This document shows, in pieces, positions 43,801 through 52,726 of a stretch of 64,000 nucleotides of DNA. The stretch lies in NCBI RefSeq assembly GCF_019468465.1, contig NZ_CP080519.1, positions 7,867,001 to 7,931,000 of the forward strand, written 5' to 3'. Both the position numbers and the translations under genes were made by a program. The notes below the pieces were generated by a model. The model saw only the letters and a program-made list of their open reading frames with translations, ran no database searches and was not told the DNA's origin. The stretch is from Amycolatopsis sp. DSM 110486. Its GTDB lineage: Bacteria; Actinomycetota; Actinomycetes; Mycobacteriales; Pseudonocardiaceae. How positions within the stretch are numbered: the stretch's first letter is position 1; each line of letters opens with the position of its first letter.

Positions 43801-44373
43801 TCACACGGTGACGTCGACCGCCGCGAAGAGTGTCCGGACGCAGATGTCGCGCAGCTCCTCGTGGGTGACCTTCGGCTGGTCGAGCCAGTCGAGGATCAGC
43901 GTGGAGACGAAGGCCAGCCAGCCGCGCACGGCCAGCCGCGTGGTCTCGGTGACCGGCCTCAGGAGGGCGAGCGCGGCCAGGATGCGTTCGGTGTTCGCGG
44001 CCATCCCGGCTTCGCGGATCTCCCTGATTTCGCGGTCGGCGTCGCCGGCGGAGCGGTGCACGATGCGGTAGCCGTCGGGGTGCGTGCGGGCGAACTCGAG
44101 GTAGACGTCCAGCCCGGCGCTCAGCTGCTCGCTGACCGGCAGCGCCGGGTCGGGCTCGCTCATCGCCAGGAGCTGGTCGCGCTGCCGGCGGACGATCTCG
44201 GCGAAGAAGTCCTTCTTCGTGGGGAAGTAGTGGTACAGCAGGCCGCGCGAGACCTGCGCGATCTCGGCGACCTCCTCGATCCACACGTTCTCGTACGGCC
44301 GGTTCGCGAACAGCCCGGCGCCGATGCCCAGGAGCTGCTCGCGCCGCTGCTGCGTGCTCAGCCGTGTCCGCAT
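43801..44373 (-). CDS. TetR-family regulator of the divergent P450
   Basis: 190 residues from ATG at 44373. The DNA-binding domain has REQLLGIGAGLFANRPYEN and VAEIAQVSRGLLYHYFPTKK. The C-terminal part resembles the TetR group paired with fatty-acid or P450 genes. It is divergent from the P450 gene with direct repeats GGGTTCA(G/A)TAG in between. It probably represses the P450. Confidence 0.9.
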   Translation of the reverse strand: MRTRLSTQQRREQLLGIGAGLFANRPYENVWIEEVAEIAQVSRGLLYHYFPTKKDFFAEIVRRQRDQLLAMSEPDPALPVSEQLSAGLDVYLEFARTHPDGYRIVHRSAGDADREIREIREAGMAANTERILAALALLRPVTETTRLAVRGWLAFVSTLILDWLDQPKVTHEELRDICVRTLFAAVDVTV

Positions 44374-44393
44374 CACGCGAGCTTACTTGACAC

Positions 44394-44446
44394 GGGTTCA
44401 GTAGCGGGGGATCGTGGCGTTATTGGATCTGGGTTCAATAGGGGAG
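44394..44446. promoter_or_regulatory. Direct repeats in tetR-P450 promoter
   Basis: GGGTTCAGTAGCGGGG (44394-44409) and GGGTTCAATAGGGGAG (44431-44446) share GGGTTCA-TAG and are 37 bases apart. The first is preceded by TTGACAC. Candidate operator or promoter elements for the TetR pair. Confidence 0.45.
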
Positions 44447-44451
44447 CGAAC

Positions 44452-45836
44452 GTGGACACCACCGGGATTCCGCACCGGCCGGGCCGACTGCCGGTGATCG
44501 GCGACTTGCTCGGGTCGAACCCGCGCACGCCGCTGCAGGACACCCTGCGCGTCGGGCAGCAGGTCGGGCCCATATTCACGCGCAAGATCTTCGGCTTCGA
44601 GATCGTCTTCGCCGGCGGCGTCGACGTGGTCACACAGCTCAACGACGAGACGAAGTTCGGCAAGCACGTCGGCCTCGGCATCGAGAACCTGCGCGCGGTG
44701 GCGGGCGACGGGCTGTTCACCGCCCACACGCACGAACCGAACTGGCGGCTGGCCACGACATCCTGCAGCCGGCGTTCTCCGCCGAGGCCATGCGCCGCTA
44801 CCACCCGGTGATGCTGGAGGTCGCGCACGAGCTCACGCACGCGTGGGACCGCGCGAGCGGCCCGGTCGACGTCGCCGCCGACATGACCCGTCTGACCTTG
44901 GAGACGATCGGGCGCGCCGGCTTCGGTTACCGGTTCGGCTCGTTCGAGCGCGCCGAGCCGCACCCGTTCGTCACGGCGATGATCCGCGCGCTGAGGTTCG
45001 CACAGCTGCAGAACGTGAAGCTCCCGTTCGTGCGACGCGCGTTCGCCGGGTCGCCCGCGCAGAACCAGGCCGACATCGCGACGATGAACAACCTCGTCGA
45101 CGAGGTCATCGAGGCCCGGCGCCGCGAAGGTGGCGAGAGCCGCGACCTGCTCGGCCTCATGCTCACCGAAGGCCACCCGATGACGGGCGAGCGCCTCGAC
45201 CCGGTGAACATCCGCAACCAGGCCATCACGTTCGTCGTCGCGGGCCACGAGACGACCTCCGGCGCGCTGTCGTTCGCGCTGTACTACTTCACGCGCAACC
45301 CCGACGTGCTGGCGAAGGCGCGCGCCGAGGTCGACGCGGTGTGGGGCGATCGAGAGCCGGGGTTCAGCGACGTCGCGAAGCTGCGTTACGTGCGCCGCGT
45401 GCTCGACGAGGCCATGCGGCTGTGGCCGACCGCTCCCGGCTACTCACGCGAGGCCCGCGAAGACGTGCTGCTCGGCGGGAAGTACCGGATGCGCAAGGGC
45501 GACTGGGTGATCGTGCCCCTGCCGCTGGTCCACCGCGACCCGGCGGTGTGGGGACCGGACCCGGAGAAGTTCGACCCGGACCGCTTCGAGCCGGCCGCGG
45601 TGAAGAAACGCCCGGCGCAGGCCTACAAACCCTTCGGCACGGGGGAACGCGCGTGCATCGGCCGGCAGTTCGCGCTGCACGAGGCGGTGCTCGCGTTGGG
45701 AATGGTGTTGCAGCGCTACGACTTCGAGGCTGATCCGGCGTACGAGCTGAAGATCGCCGAGTCGTTGACGCTCAAGCCGAGCGGCTTCACGGTTCGCCCA
45801 CGGGCCCGAGCGCGTGCGGCGGTTCAGACGAGCTAG
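44452..45836 (+). pseudogene. Cytochrome P450, CYP102-like heme domain, with a -1 frameshift
   Basis: Starts GTG at 44452 (GGGGAGCGAAC upstream). The N-terminus resembles the P450 BM3 heme domain. After NWRLA, about 44753, one base is missing; restoring it gives HDILQPAFSAEAMRRYH and a protein of about 461 residues. The body has VAGHETTSG (oxygen helix), DEAMRLWP (ExxR) and the heme loop PFGTGERACIGRQFALHEA, as in BM3. The diflavin reductase normally fused to CYP102 is absent, so electrons must come from elsewhere. Either a sequence error or a disabled gene. Confidence 0.85.
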
Positions 45837-46498
45837 CCGACCATATCGGGGAAGTTCTCCGTGTAGCCGAGCAGCAGCAGGCGGCGCTCGGGCAGCAGTC
45901 CGGCCAGCTCGTCCCACGCGGCCACGCCGGGCGCGCCGTAGAGGTGCGTCAGATCGGCGACGACCGCCCGTGCCTCCTCGGTCGACGGGGCGGAGGCCCG
46001 TAGCCGTTCGGGATCCCCGCGATGACCAGGTCGTCGCGGCCCACCGGCCCCGCTGCACGAGCACGACGTCGTCCAGGAACCCGTCCGGCTTCCGGTTCAC
46101 CGCGACCGAGCGCCGCGACGTCGACCTTGCCGCCCACGCGCTGCCCCGGCAGTTGCTCCCACTCCACCCTCGACCCGGGATCCTCGAGGGCGGCGGCGAC
46201 GTGCGCCACCCGCGCGTCGTCCACCTTCCGCCGCACGGCAGGGGTCCTCGTCGTCGGTGCCGTCGTCGAACCAGAGCCGATCGTCTTCCGTCGCGTGCAC
46301 GCTCGTGTGCAAGCACTGGTCGACATCGTCGAGCGTGCACAGCATCCGCGCGGTCGGGTCTTCGCGGCGCAACTGCCCGAGCGCGGCGAGCACCTCGGCG
46401 AGCCCGCCGACCTCGTCCAGCCGGGCCACGGTGTTCGTGTCCACCCGCCCCCGAACCTCCTGGGCCGCGTCGTAGCGCGTCACTCGCATGGGCCGCAT
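45833..46498 (-). pseudogene. Hypothetical protein gene broken by several frameshifts
   Basis: Reading from ATG at 46498 (or 46489), plausible protein continues only by changing frame about four times: RVTRYDAAQEVRGRVDTNTV to DDGTDDEDP; then AVRRKVDDARVAHVAAALED to KVDVAALG; then AVNRKPDGFLDDVVLVQRG; then GRDDLVIAGIPNGYG; then ASAPSTEEARAVVADLTHLY to LGYTENFPDMVG and TAG. The stop shares CTAG with the P450 stop. Each segment has clear coding character. No family is recognised. The shifts occur at short C or G runs. Confidence 0.7.
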
Positions 46499-46734
46499 CC
46501 TGCCACCCGCGAACGCTTGTCCTGGCGGCACCGCCGACAATGCGCGCTGCCACAGGGGAAACCGGCGAATTCCACCGCCGAACGGGCAAATTGTTCGCCA
46601 CAATTTCACGTGGGTGAGTCAGCGTAGCCGAATCGACGGCGACCTGCGACGATCGGATGCCTGGGGCAGTGGCCGGCTGTCGGTCGACCCGAGCACTGAC
46701 CTTTTCGGCCCCTTCGGAAAGGACTGCCGGTACT

Positions 46735-47805
46735 ATGTCGATACTCATTTTCGTCGCCGGTGCGGCGTTGCTGATCTACAGCGCGGAGAAGCTGATCACC
46801 TACGTCGTCGGTGCGGCGGCCGGCCTGCGCGTCTCCGTGTTCTTGCTCGCGATCGTCTTCACCGGAATCGAATTCGACGACGTCGCGCTCGGAGTGGCGC
46901 TGAACGTCGAAGATCTCGGTGACGTCGCTCTCGGGACCGTATTCGGCACGGCGATCTCGATGATCGGAATAGTGCTGGCCCTCGCCGCGATCGTTTCGCC
47001 GACGAAGGTGAACATTCCGCGCCCGTACCTCGCGTTGTTCGCCGCCGCGCCGCTCGTGCTGATTCCCTTCATCGTCTTCGCGCCTCTCACCCCGATCTAC
47101 GGCGTGGTGCTCGTGCTGCTGTTCGTGCTCTTCATCGGGTACGTGGCCACCCGGGAGCTCAAGCGGAGCACGCCGGTCTTCCGCAATGCGGAGATCCTCG
47201 AGAAGCTGGAGGTCGGGGCGGGCTCCACTGGAAGCACAACCGCAAGCACCTCGACGCAAGACCCCGTCGACGTGCCCACCGACAAGCCCCCGTTCGTCGT
47301 GACGATGCCCTTCAACAAAGAGCGCCCGATCCCCGGCTGGGTCGCGATCGCACTGGCCGTGCTCGCGCTGGTGGGCCTCGTCGCCGGCGCCGCCATCACC
47401 AGCTACGGCACCAAGGGCATCCTGGAGGACTACCACATCCAGGGTGCCCTCTTCGGTGCGACGATCGCCACGCTCGTGCTCACCCTCGAGGACATTTTCC
47501 TGACCGTCGAACCGACCCGCAAAGGCGCGCCCGAGCTCGGTGTCGGGAACGTCATCGGCAGCGTGGTCTTCGGCGTGACCGCGAAGCTCGGCATTGTCCT
47601 GCTCGCCGGCGGCAGCATCGACGTCGACGAGAACGTGCTCTCCTGGCACCTCCCGGTCCTCGTCGGCATGACCGCGCTCGCGGCGTACTTCCTCTACACT
47701 CGCCGGCTCAAGCGCTGGCACGGGTTCGTGCTGCTCGCGCTCTACATCGCCTACTGGGCCGTCAGCTTCGCCGTGTTCGGCGGAGCACCGATCGAAACGG
47801 ATTGA
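46735..47805 (+). CDS. Sodium/calcium exchanger-type cation antiporter (CaCA family)
   Basis: Protein of 356 residues, ATG at 46735 after GAAAGGACTGCC. About ten to eleven membrane helices in two halves joined by a polar loop (residues 150-195). The alpha-repeat positions carry acidic residues, TGIEFDDVALGVALN in the first half and TLVLTLEDIFLTVEP in the second, in place of the usual GTSAPE words; the core cation-binding acids are kept. It exchanges Ca2+ or another cation for Na+ or H+. It converges on pqqE, 3 bases from its stop. Confidence 0.85.
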   Translation: MSILIFVAGAALLIYSAEKLITYVVGAAAGLRVSVFLLAIVFTGIEFDDVALGVALNVEDLGDVALGTVFGTAISMIGIVLALAAIVSPTKVNIPRPYLALFAAAPLVLIPFIVFAPLTPIYGVVLVLLFVLFIGYVATRELKRSTPVFRNAEILEKLEVGAGSTGSTTASTSTQDPVDVPTDKPPFVVTMPFNKERPIPGWVAIALAVLALVGLVAGAAITSYGTKGILEDYHIQGALFGATIATLVLTLEDIFLTVEPTRKGAPELGVGNVIGSVVFGVTAKLGIVLLAGGSIDVDENVLSWHLPVLVGMTALAAYFLYTRRLKRWHGFVLLALYIAYWAVSFAVFGGAPIETD

Positions 47806-47808
47806 GCG

Positions 47809-48903
47809 TCACACGCTGGAATGCCCGGCGCGGTGCGGACGGGGGATCAACGGAAGATCGGTCCGCGAATCGGCGTTCGCGGTCTCGACCACCCGGGCCA
47901 CGAGATGGTGGTCGGGCGAGAGGTGGCAGACCGGGTCGGTGCGTGCCGCGTCGCCCGTGAGCTGGAATGCCTGGCAGCGGCACCCGCCGAAGTCGAGCTC
48001 CCGCCGATCGCAGCTGCGGCAGGGATCCGGCATCCAGTCCGTCCCCCGGAACGCGGTCATCACCGGGGCCTCGGCCCAGATCCGCTCCAACGGGTCCTCC
48101 CGCACGTTCGCCCGCGGCAACGGCAGGGACTGGGCGGCCGGGCACGGCAGGACGTCGCCGTTCGGTGTCACGGTCAGCTGCCGGGACGCCCATCCGCCCA
48201 TGCACGGCTTCGGGTAGCGGCTGTAGTAGTCGGGCAGGACGTAGATGACGTCCATGCGGTCCCGCAGCCGCTCGCGGGCGGCCCGCACGACGAGCTCGGC
48301 CGCGTCGAGCTGGTCCCGGGTCGGCAGCAGTGCGGCCCGGTTGCGCAACGCCCAGCCGTAGTACTGGGTGTTGGCCAGCTCCACCCGATCGGCGCCCACC
48401 TGCTCGGCCAGCCCGAGCACGTCGGCGACGCGGTCGATGTTCTGCCGGTGCAGCACCACGTTCACGGTGAGCGGCCACCCCAGCTCCTTGACCACGCCCA
48501 TTGCCTCGATCTTGCGCCCGAAGGACGGGGTCCCGGCGATGCGGTCGGACACCGCGGGTTCATCGGCCTGGACGCTGATCTGCACGTGGTCCAGACCGGC
48601 TGCCCGCAGCTGCTCCGCTCTCGGCCGCGAGAGCCCGAGGGCGCTGGTCACGAGGTTGGTGTAGAGGCCGAGCTCGTGGGCTTCCGCCACGATCTCCACC
48701 AGGTCGCGTCGCAGCAGCGGTTCCCCGCCGGACAGGTGGCACTGCAGAACCCCGAGGTCCCGTGCTTCGAGCAGCACCCGCCGCCACTCGTCGGTGGTCA
48801 GCTCGTCGGTGTAGTCGGCCAGGTTCAGTGGGTTGGAGCAGTACGAGCAGGCCAGCGGGCAGCGGTAGGTCAGCTCGGCCAGCAGTCCGAAGGGGTTATC
48901 CAT
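47809..48903 (-). CDS. pqqE: PQQ biosynthesis radical SAM enzyme
   Basis: 364 residues from ATG at 48903, overlapping the pqqD stop by 8 bases; a GTG at 48918 is in frame. It joins Glu and Tyr of PqqA by a carbon-carbon bond. The radical SAM motif is C15-x3-C19-x2-C22 (CPLACSYC). GGEPLLRRDL binds SAM. The SPASM domain has the auxiliary cluster cysteines, starting at CMGGW and CPAAQ and ending CRSCD, CRC and VCHLS. Last gene of the PQQ operon. Confidence 0.96.
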   Translation of the reverse strand: MDNPFGLLAELTYRCPLACSYCSNPLNLADYTDELTTDEWRRVLLEARDLGVLQCHLSGGEPLLRRDLVEIVAEAHELGLYTNLVTSALGLSRPRAEQLRAAGLDHVQISVQADEPAVSDRIAGTPSFGRKIEAMGVVKELGWPLTVNVVLHRQNIDRVADVLGLAEQVGADRVELANTQYYGWALRNRAALLPTRDQLDAAELVVRAARERLRDRMDVIYVLPDYYSRYPKPCMGGWASRQLTVTPNGDVLPCPAAQSLPLPRANVREDPLERIWAEAPVMTAFRGTDWMPDPCRSCDRRELDFGGCRCQAFQLTGDAARTDPVCHLSPDHHLVARVVETANADSRTDLPLIPRPHRAGHSSV

Positions 48904-49189
48904 CGGCCGGCTCCACACAGCGCCGGGCGACGAGCCGGGTCAGGAACCGCTGCACCTCGTCCTCGGGGACGTTCTCGTACCGCTCACCCAGCTCGGCCAC
49001 GATCTCGGCCACGGTGCGCTGCCCGTCGCACAGCTCGAGGATGGCCGCGCCGCTGCGGTTCAGCACCACCACGGTCTCGGGCAGCTGCAGGACGTGCTGC
49101 CGGCGGGCGGGGTTGAACGCCAACCGGACGTGGCGCGCCAGTCGTGGTCGGTCCGATGTGGACACTTCGCTGCGGGTCGTCGAGTCCAT
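48896..49189 (-). CDS. pqqD: PqqA-binding chaperone
   Basis: 97 residues, ATG at 49189 with GGAGTGAG upstream. PqqD is a RiPP recognition element that presents PqqA to PqqE. The family core is present: RLARHVRLAFNPARRQHVL, LNRSGAAILELCDGQRTVAE and the C-terminal RFLTRLVARRCVE helix. The 30-residue N-terminal lead is short. It overlaps pqqE, matching the known PqqD-PqqE partnership. Confidence 0.95.
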   Translation of the reverse strand: MDSTTRSEVSTSDRPRLARHVRLAFNPARRQHVLQLPETVVVLNRSGAAILELCDGQRTVAEIVAELGERYENVPEDEVQRFLTRLVARRCVEPADG

Positions 49190-49194
49190 GGGGC

Positions 49195-49899
49195 TCACTC
49201 CGGGTAGGTTCGATCGATCGCGTCCATCAGGCTCCACAGGACATCGCACTTGAACGACAGCGCGTCGACGGCGCGGGCCTGGGACTCGGCGGACCGGCAG
49301 TGTGCGGTGACCACTTCGAGGGCGTGCTCGCAGTCGCGCGGAGCCTGCTCGAGGCGGGCGCGGAAGTAGGCGAGGCCCTCGGGGTCGATCCACGGGTACC
49401 ACCGCTCGAACGCGGCCAGCCGCTCCGCCATCAGGTCGGGGGCGAACAGCTCGGTCAGCGACGACGCGACCGCCTCCACCCACGGGCGGGTCCGGGTGAA
49501 GTTCACGTAGGCGTCGACCGCGAACCGCACCCCCGGGACCAGGTGCCGGTGGTCCAGGACTTCCTCGCGGGTGAGGCCGGCGGCCTCGCCGAGGCGCAGC
49601 CACGCCTCGATGCCGCCCTCCCCGGGGTGGCGGCCGTCGTGGTCGACGATCCGGCGGATCCACCGGCGGCGGACTTCCAGGTCGGGACAGCCGGAGAGGA
49701 TCGCCGCGTCTTTGCGGGGGATGTTCTCCTGGTAGTAGAACCGGTTGGCCACCCAGCCCCGGATCTGTCCGCGGCTCAGCCGGCCGGCGTTCATGCGGAC
49801 GTGGAACGGGTGCTGGTCGTGGTACCGGCGTGAGTGGGCCCGCAACGTCTCGACGAACTCGTCGGTCGTCGCGGCGGTGGTCCCGGTTGTCGTTGTCAT
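49195..49899 (-). CDS. pqqC: Pyrroloquinoline-quinone synthase
   Basis: 234 residues, ATG at 49899, 5 bases before pqqD. A heme-oxygenase-like fold that performs the last eight-electron, cofactor-free oxidation of AHQQ to PQQ. Conserved active-site blocks: [14 protein letters not shown] (His residues), [24 protein letters not shown], and [12 protein letters not shown]. The N-terminus has a Thr-rich lead ([12 protein letters not shown]). Length is normal. Confidence 0.96.
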   Translation of the reverse strand: MTTTTGTTAATTDEFVETLRAHSRRYHDQHPFHVRMNAGRLSRGQIRGWVANRFYYQENIPRKDAAILSGCPDLEVRRRWIRRIVDHDGRHPGEGGIEAWLRLGEAAGLTREEVLDHRHLVPGVRFAVDAYVNFTRTRPWVEAVASSLTELFAPDLMAERLAAFERWYPWIDPEGLAYFRARLEQAPRDCEHALEVVTAHCRSAESQARAVDALSFKCDVLWSLMDAIDRTYPE

Positions 49900-49902
49900 G
49901 CT

Positions 49903-50793
49903 TTACACCTCGACCTCGAGTCCGTCCACGGCCACCTCCATGCCGGCGGCCTCCACGAGGTGCCGCTCGGCCGTGTCTTCCAGCAGGATGGGATTGGTGT
50001 TGTTCATGTGCACGAAGATCACCCGCCCGACGTTCAGCGACGGGAGCCGGGCCAGCGTGCCGTCCGGGCCGTCGAGGGGCAGGTGGCCCATCTCGCGCGA
50101 CGTCTTGCCGGCCAGGCCGAGCCGTACCAGTTCGTCGTCACGCCAGCAGGTTCCGTCGATCAGCAGGCATTCGCAGCCCGCGATCTCCGCACACAGCTCC
50201 GGCGTCAGCGCCTGCATCCCCGGCAGGTAGACCAGACGTCCTCCGCTGCGGTCGTCGGTCAGCCGGTAGCCCACCACACGACCGTGGTCCGCCCCGGGTC
50301 CGAACCGGTCCCGCTTGGTGGTGGGCACGTCGAACGCGCGGCACGACAGCCCGTCGGCCAGCGGCACGTCGGCCCCGGGGACCACCGCCCGCCATTCGAC
50401 CGGGCAGTAGAGCTCGAGCGTGCGGAGCACCCCCGAGCCGTCGCGCAACGTCTTGTGCACCGCAGGCGTGGCGTGCAGCCGCAGACCGCGGGCCTCGCGC
50501 AGCAACAGCAAGCCGAGGGTGTGGTCCAGTTCGGCATCGGTGAGCAGCACCGCTTCCAGCGGCGACGCGCGATCACCGTCGTGTGGCCGCAGCCCTGGGA
50601 ACGCCTCGATCTGGGTGCGGACGTCGGGGGAGGCGTTGATCAGGAACCAGGATCGGCCCTCGGCGCTCACCGCGACCGAGGACTGGGTGCGCGCGTGCCC
50701 GGTCCCGGACCGGACGGCGGTGCAGACCGGGCAGCCGCAGTTCCACTGCGGGGAGCCGCCTCCCGCAGCCGAGCCCAGCACCCGCAGCCACAT
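49903..50793 (-). CDS. pqqB: PQQ biosynthesis metallo-hydroxylase
   Basis: 296 residues from ATG at 50793 (GGAG upstream); the open frame reaches 50856 but starts before family similarity. A metallo-beta-lactamase-fold protein that hydroxylates the PQQ intermediate tyrosine. Blocks seen: LRVLGSAAGGGSPQWNCGC (four-Cys zinc region with CPVC), INASPDVRTQIEAFP, LTDAELDHTLGLLLLRE, and the late VIFVHMNNTNPIL. It is 3 bases from pqqC. Confidence 0.95.
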   Translation of the reverse strand: MWLRVLGSAAGGGSPQWNCGCPVCTAVRSGTGHARTQSSVAVSAEGRSWFLINASPDVRTQIEAFPGLRPHDGDRASPLEAVLLTDAELDHTLGLLLLREARGLRLHATPAVHKTLRDGSGVLRTLELYCPVEWRAVVPGADVPLADGLSCRAFDVPTTKRDRFGPGADHGRVVGYRLTDDRSGGRLVYLPGMQALTPELCAEIAGCECLLIDGTCWRDDELVRLGLAGKTSREMGHLPLDGPDGTLARLPSLNVGRVIFVHMNNTNPILLEDTAERHLVEAAGMEVAVDGLEVEV

Positions 50794-50865
50794 CCCGGCA
50801 CTCCGTCCGTGGTCGTCCGAGCGGGCGGAGGGCGCCGGGCCGAAGCCCGGCGCCACCCACGTCCT

Positions 50866-50961
50866 CTAGTCGTCCAGCTGAGCGATGTACATGGTCACCT
50901 CGGGCGCGACTCCGATCTCGTCGAACTCGGGCGTCTCCCACACATCGAGTCGAGACTCCAT
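50866..50961 (-). CDS. pqqA: PQQ precursor peptide
   Basis: 31 residues, ATG at 50961 after a near-perfect ribosome site, AAAGGAGGTGAG. Residues Glu21 and Tyr25 lie in the spacing E-V-T-M-Y (PEVTMYIAQ), the invariant pair joined by PqqE to make PQQ. The leader (WETPEFDEIGVAP) resembles known PqqA leaders. The frame is too short for most gene callers. Located between the dehydrogenase and pqqB genes. The strong ribosome site fits the need for excess precursor. Confidence 0.95.
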   Translation of the reverse strand: MESRLDVWETPEFDEIGVAPEVTMYIAQLDD

Positions 50962-51006
50962 GGACTCACCTCCTTTGCCCGGTTCTCGGCGGGTTCTTCT
51001 CGAGCG

Positions 51007-52713
51007 TCACGCGGGTTCCGGGAGAGCGAAGACGAACAGGGCGCTTCCGTGCCCCGCACCCAGCATGCCGGGGAGGAACCCCTCGGCCCACCCGCCCCAG
51101 CCGACCGGCACGGCGATGTACTGCCGCCCTTCGACCGTGTATGTGGTCGGGTTGCTGTGGTGGCCGCTTCCGCACTGGAACTGCCAGAGCAGCTCCCCGG
51201 AGCGCGCGTCGAGCGCGTTGAACTCGCCGGTGGCCTCGCCGGCGAACACCAGGTCGCCACCGGTGGCCAGCGTCGAGGCGCACATCGGGAGTTCGTTGCG
51301 CCAGCGCCACTTCTCCTCGCCGTTGCCGTCGAACGCGCTGATCGATCCGGCCATGTCCTCGGCGTCCACCTGAACCCCGGCGCCCCAATAGGGGATGCTC
51401 TCCTTGAACTCCCGGCGGCGCCGGGTGGCCGTGGCCCCCGTGTCCTGGACCGGGACGTAGAAGAACTCGGTCTTCGGGCTGTAGGACGCGTGCGTCCACT
51501 CCTTGGCGCCGGCCGGACCCGGGTAGAAGTGAACCGGTTCGCCCTCCTTCTCCGGGTACAGCTTGGCGGTGACCCGGCCGTCCCGCGTGACCGCGCCCCA
51601 CGTGATGCGGTCCACGAACGGCGTGACCGACACCAGCTCACCATCGGTGCGATCGACGACGTAGAAGTAGCCGTTCTTGTCGAAGTGCCCGAGCAGCTTG
51701 CGGCCGTCCTTCTCGAACAGGATGTTCTCGGCGATGCTGTCGTAGTCCCACAGGTCGTGCGGCGTGCACTGGTGGTGCCAGCGGATCTGCCCGCTGTCCG
51801 CGTCGACGGCGACGATGCTGTCGGTGTAGAGGTTGTCGCCTTCCCGGACCTCGCCGTCGAAGTCGGGAGCCGGGTTGCCGGTGCCCACGTAGAGCAGGTT
51901 GGTCTCGGGGTCGAACGTGCTGGTGACCCAGCAGTTCGCGCCGCCGCGCGCCCAGGCCTCGCCGTCGGCGGGCCAGGTCTCCGAGCCGGGTTCTCCGGGC
52001 TTCGGCACCATGTAGCAGCGCCACTGGTGCTCGCCGGATTCGAGGTCGAACGCGTCCAGGTGACCGCGCACGCCGAACTCGCCGCCGGAACTGCCCACGA
52101 TGACCATGTTCTTCACGATCAGCGGCGCGACGGTGGCGCTCTCACCGGCCCGCACGTCGCCGTACGTCTTGGCCCAGACCATTTTCCCGTTGGTCGCGTC
52201 GAGCGCGATGAGGCGGGCGTTCGCCGTCACGAAGAAGACCTTGCCCTGCGCCACCGCGCAGCCGCGGTTGACGTTCCCGCAGCACAGCGACACGTCGAAC
52301 GGCACGGCGTGCTTGTACCGCCAGATCTCCACCCCCGTTTTCGCGTCCAGGGCCCAGATCCAGCCGTCCCAGCCGGTCAGGAACATGATCCCGTCGACGA
52401 CGATGGGAGCGGCCTCGAACGAGTAGGTCGACGCGCCCGCGATCAGGCCGGTCGTCCCGGCCTGGAACACCCACGCGGGGACGAGCCGCTTGACGTTCTC
52501 CGTGTTGATCTGGTCCAGCGGGCTGTAGCGCTGCCCGTCGTAGGCGCCGTAGTAGGTCAGCCAGTTATGCGGTTCGTTGCGCGCGTTGAGGATGCGCTCG
52601 TAGGTCACCGCGGCCGTCACCGGCGGAGCGATCTCTCCGCCCGGCATCTTGCCACTCAGGTTTCCCTGGTCGATGGCCTCACCCGCGTCGACATAGTCTT
52701 CAGACGTCGTCAT
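51007..52713 (-). CDS. PQQ-dependent alcohol dehydrogenase, lanthanide-type
   Basis: 568 residues, ATG at 52713. An eight-bladed propeller quinoprotein. Blades carry the repeating W-motifs (for example DGWIWALDAKTG, GQIRWHHQ). C144-C145 is the vicinal disulfide seen near PQQ. Metal ligands fit E212 and N280, and D323 is the catalytic base in LWDYD. D325, two residues on, is the extra Asp of lanthanide-dependent XoxF-type enzymes. No signal peptide or membrane helix is visible, unlike most relatives, so location is unclear. Co-operonic with pqqABCDE. Alcohol substrate unknown. Confidence 0.93.
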   Translation of the reverse strand: MTTSEDYVDAGEAIDQGNLSGKMPGGEIAPPVTAAVTYERILNARNEPHNWLTYYGAYDGQRYSPLDQINTENVKRLVPAWVFQAGTTGLIAGASTYSFEAAPIVVDGIMFLTGWDGWIWALDAKTGVEIWRYKHAVPFDVSLCCGNVNRGCAVAQGKVFFVTANARLIALDATNGKMVWAKTYGDVRAGESATVAPLIVKNMVIVGSSGGEFGVRGHLDAFDLESGEHQWRCYMVPKPGEPGSETWPADGEAWARGGANCWVTSTFDPETNLLYVGTGNPAPDFDGEVREGDNLYTDSIVAVDADSGQIRWHHQCTPHDLWDYDSIAENILFEKDGRKLLGHFDKNGYFYVVDRTDGELVSVTPFVDRITWGAVTRDGRVTAKLYPEKEGEPVHFYPGPAGAKEWTHASYSPKTEFFYVPVQDTGATATRRRREFKESIPYWGAGVQVDAEDMAGSISAFDGNGEEKWRWRNELPMCASTLATGGDLVFAGEATGEFNALDARSGELLWQFQCGSGHHSNPTTYTVEGRQYIAVPVGWGGWAEGFLPGMLGAGHGSALFVFALPEPA

Positions 52714-52726
52714 GGTCTCCTCCTCC

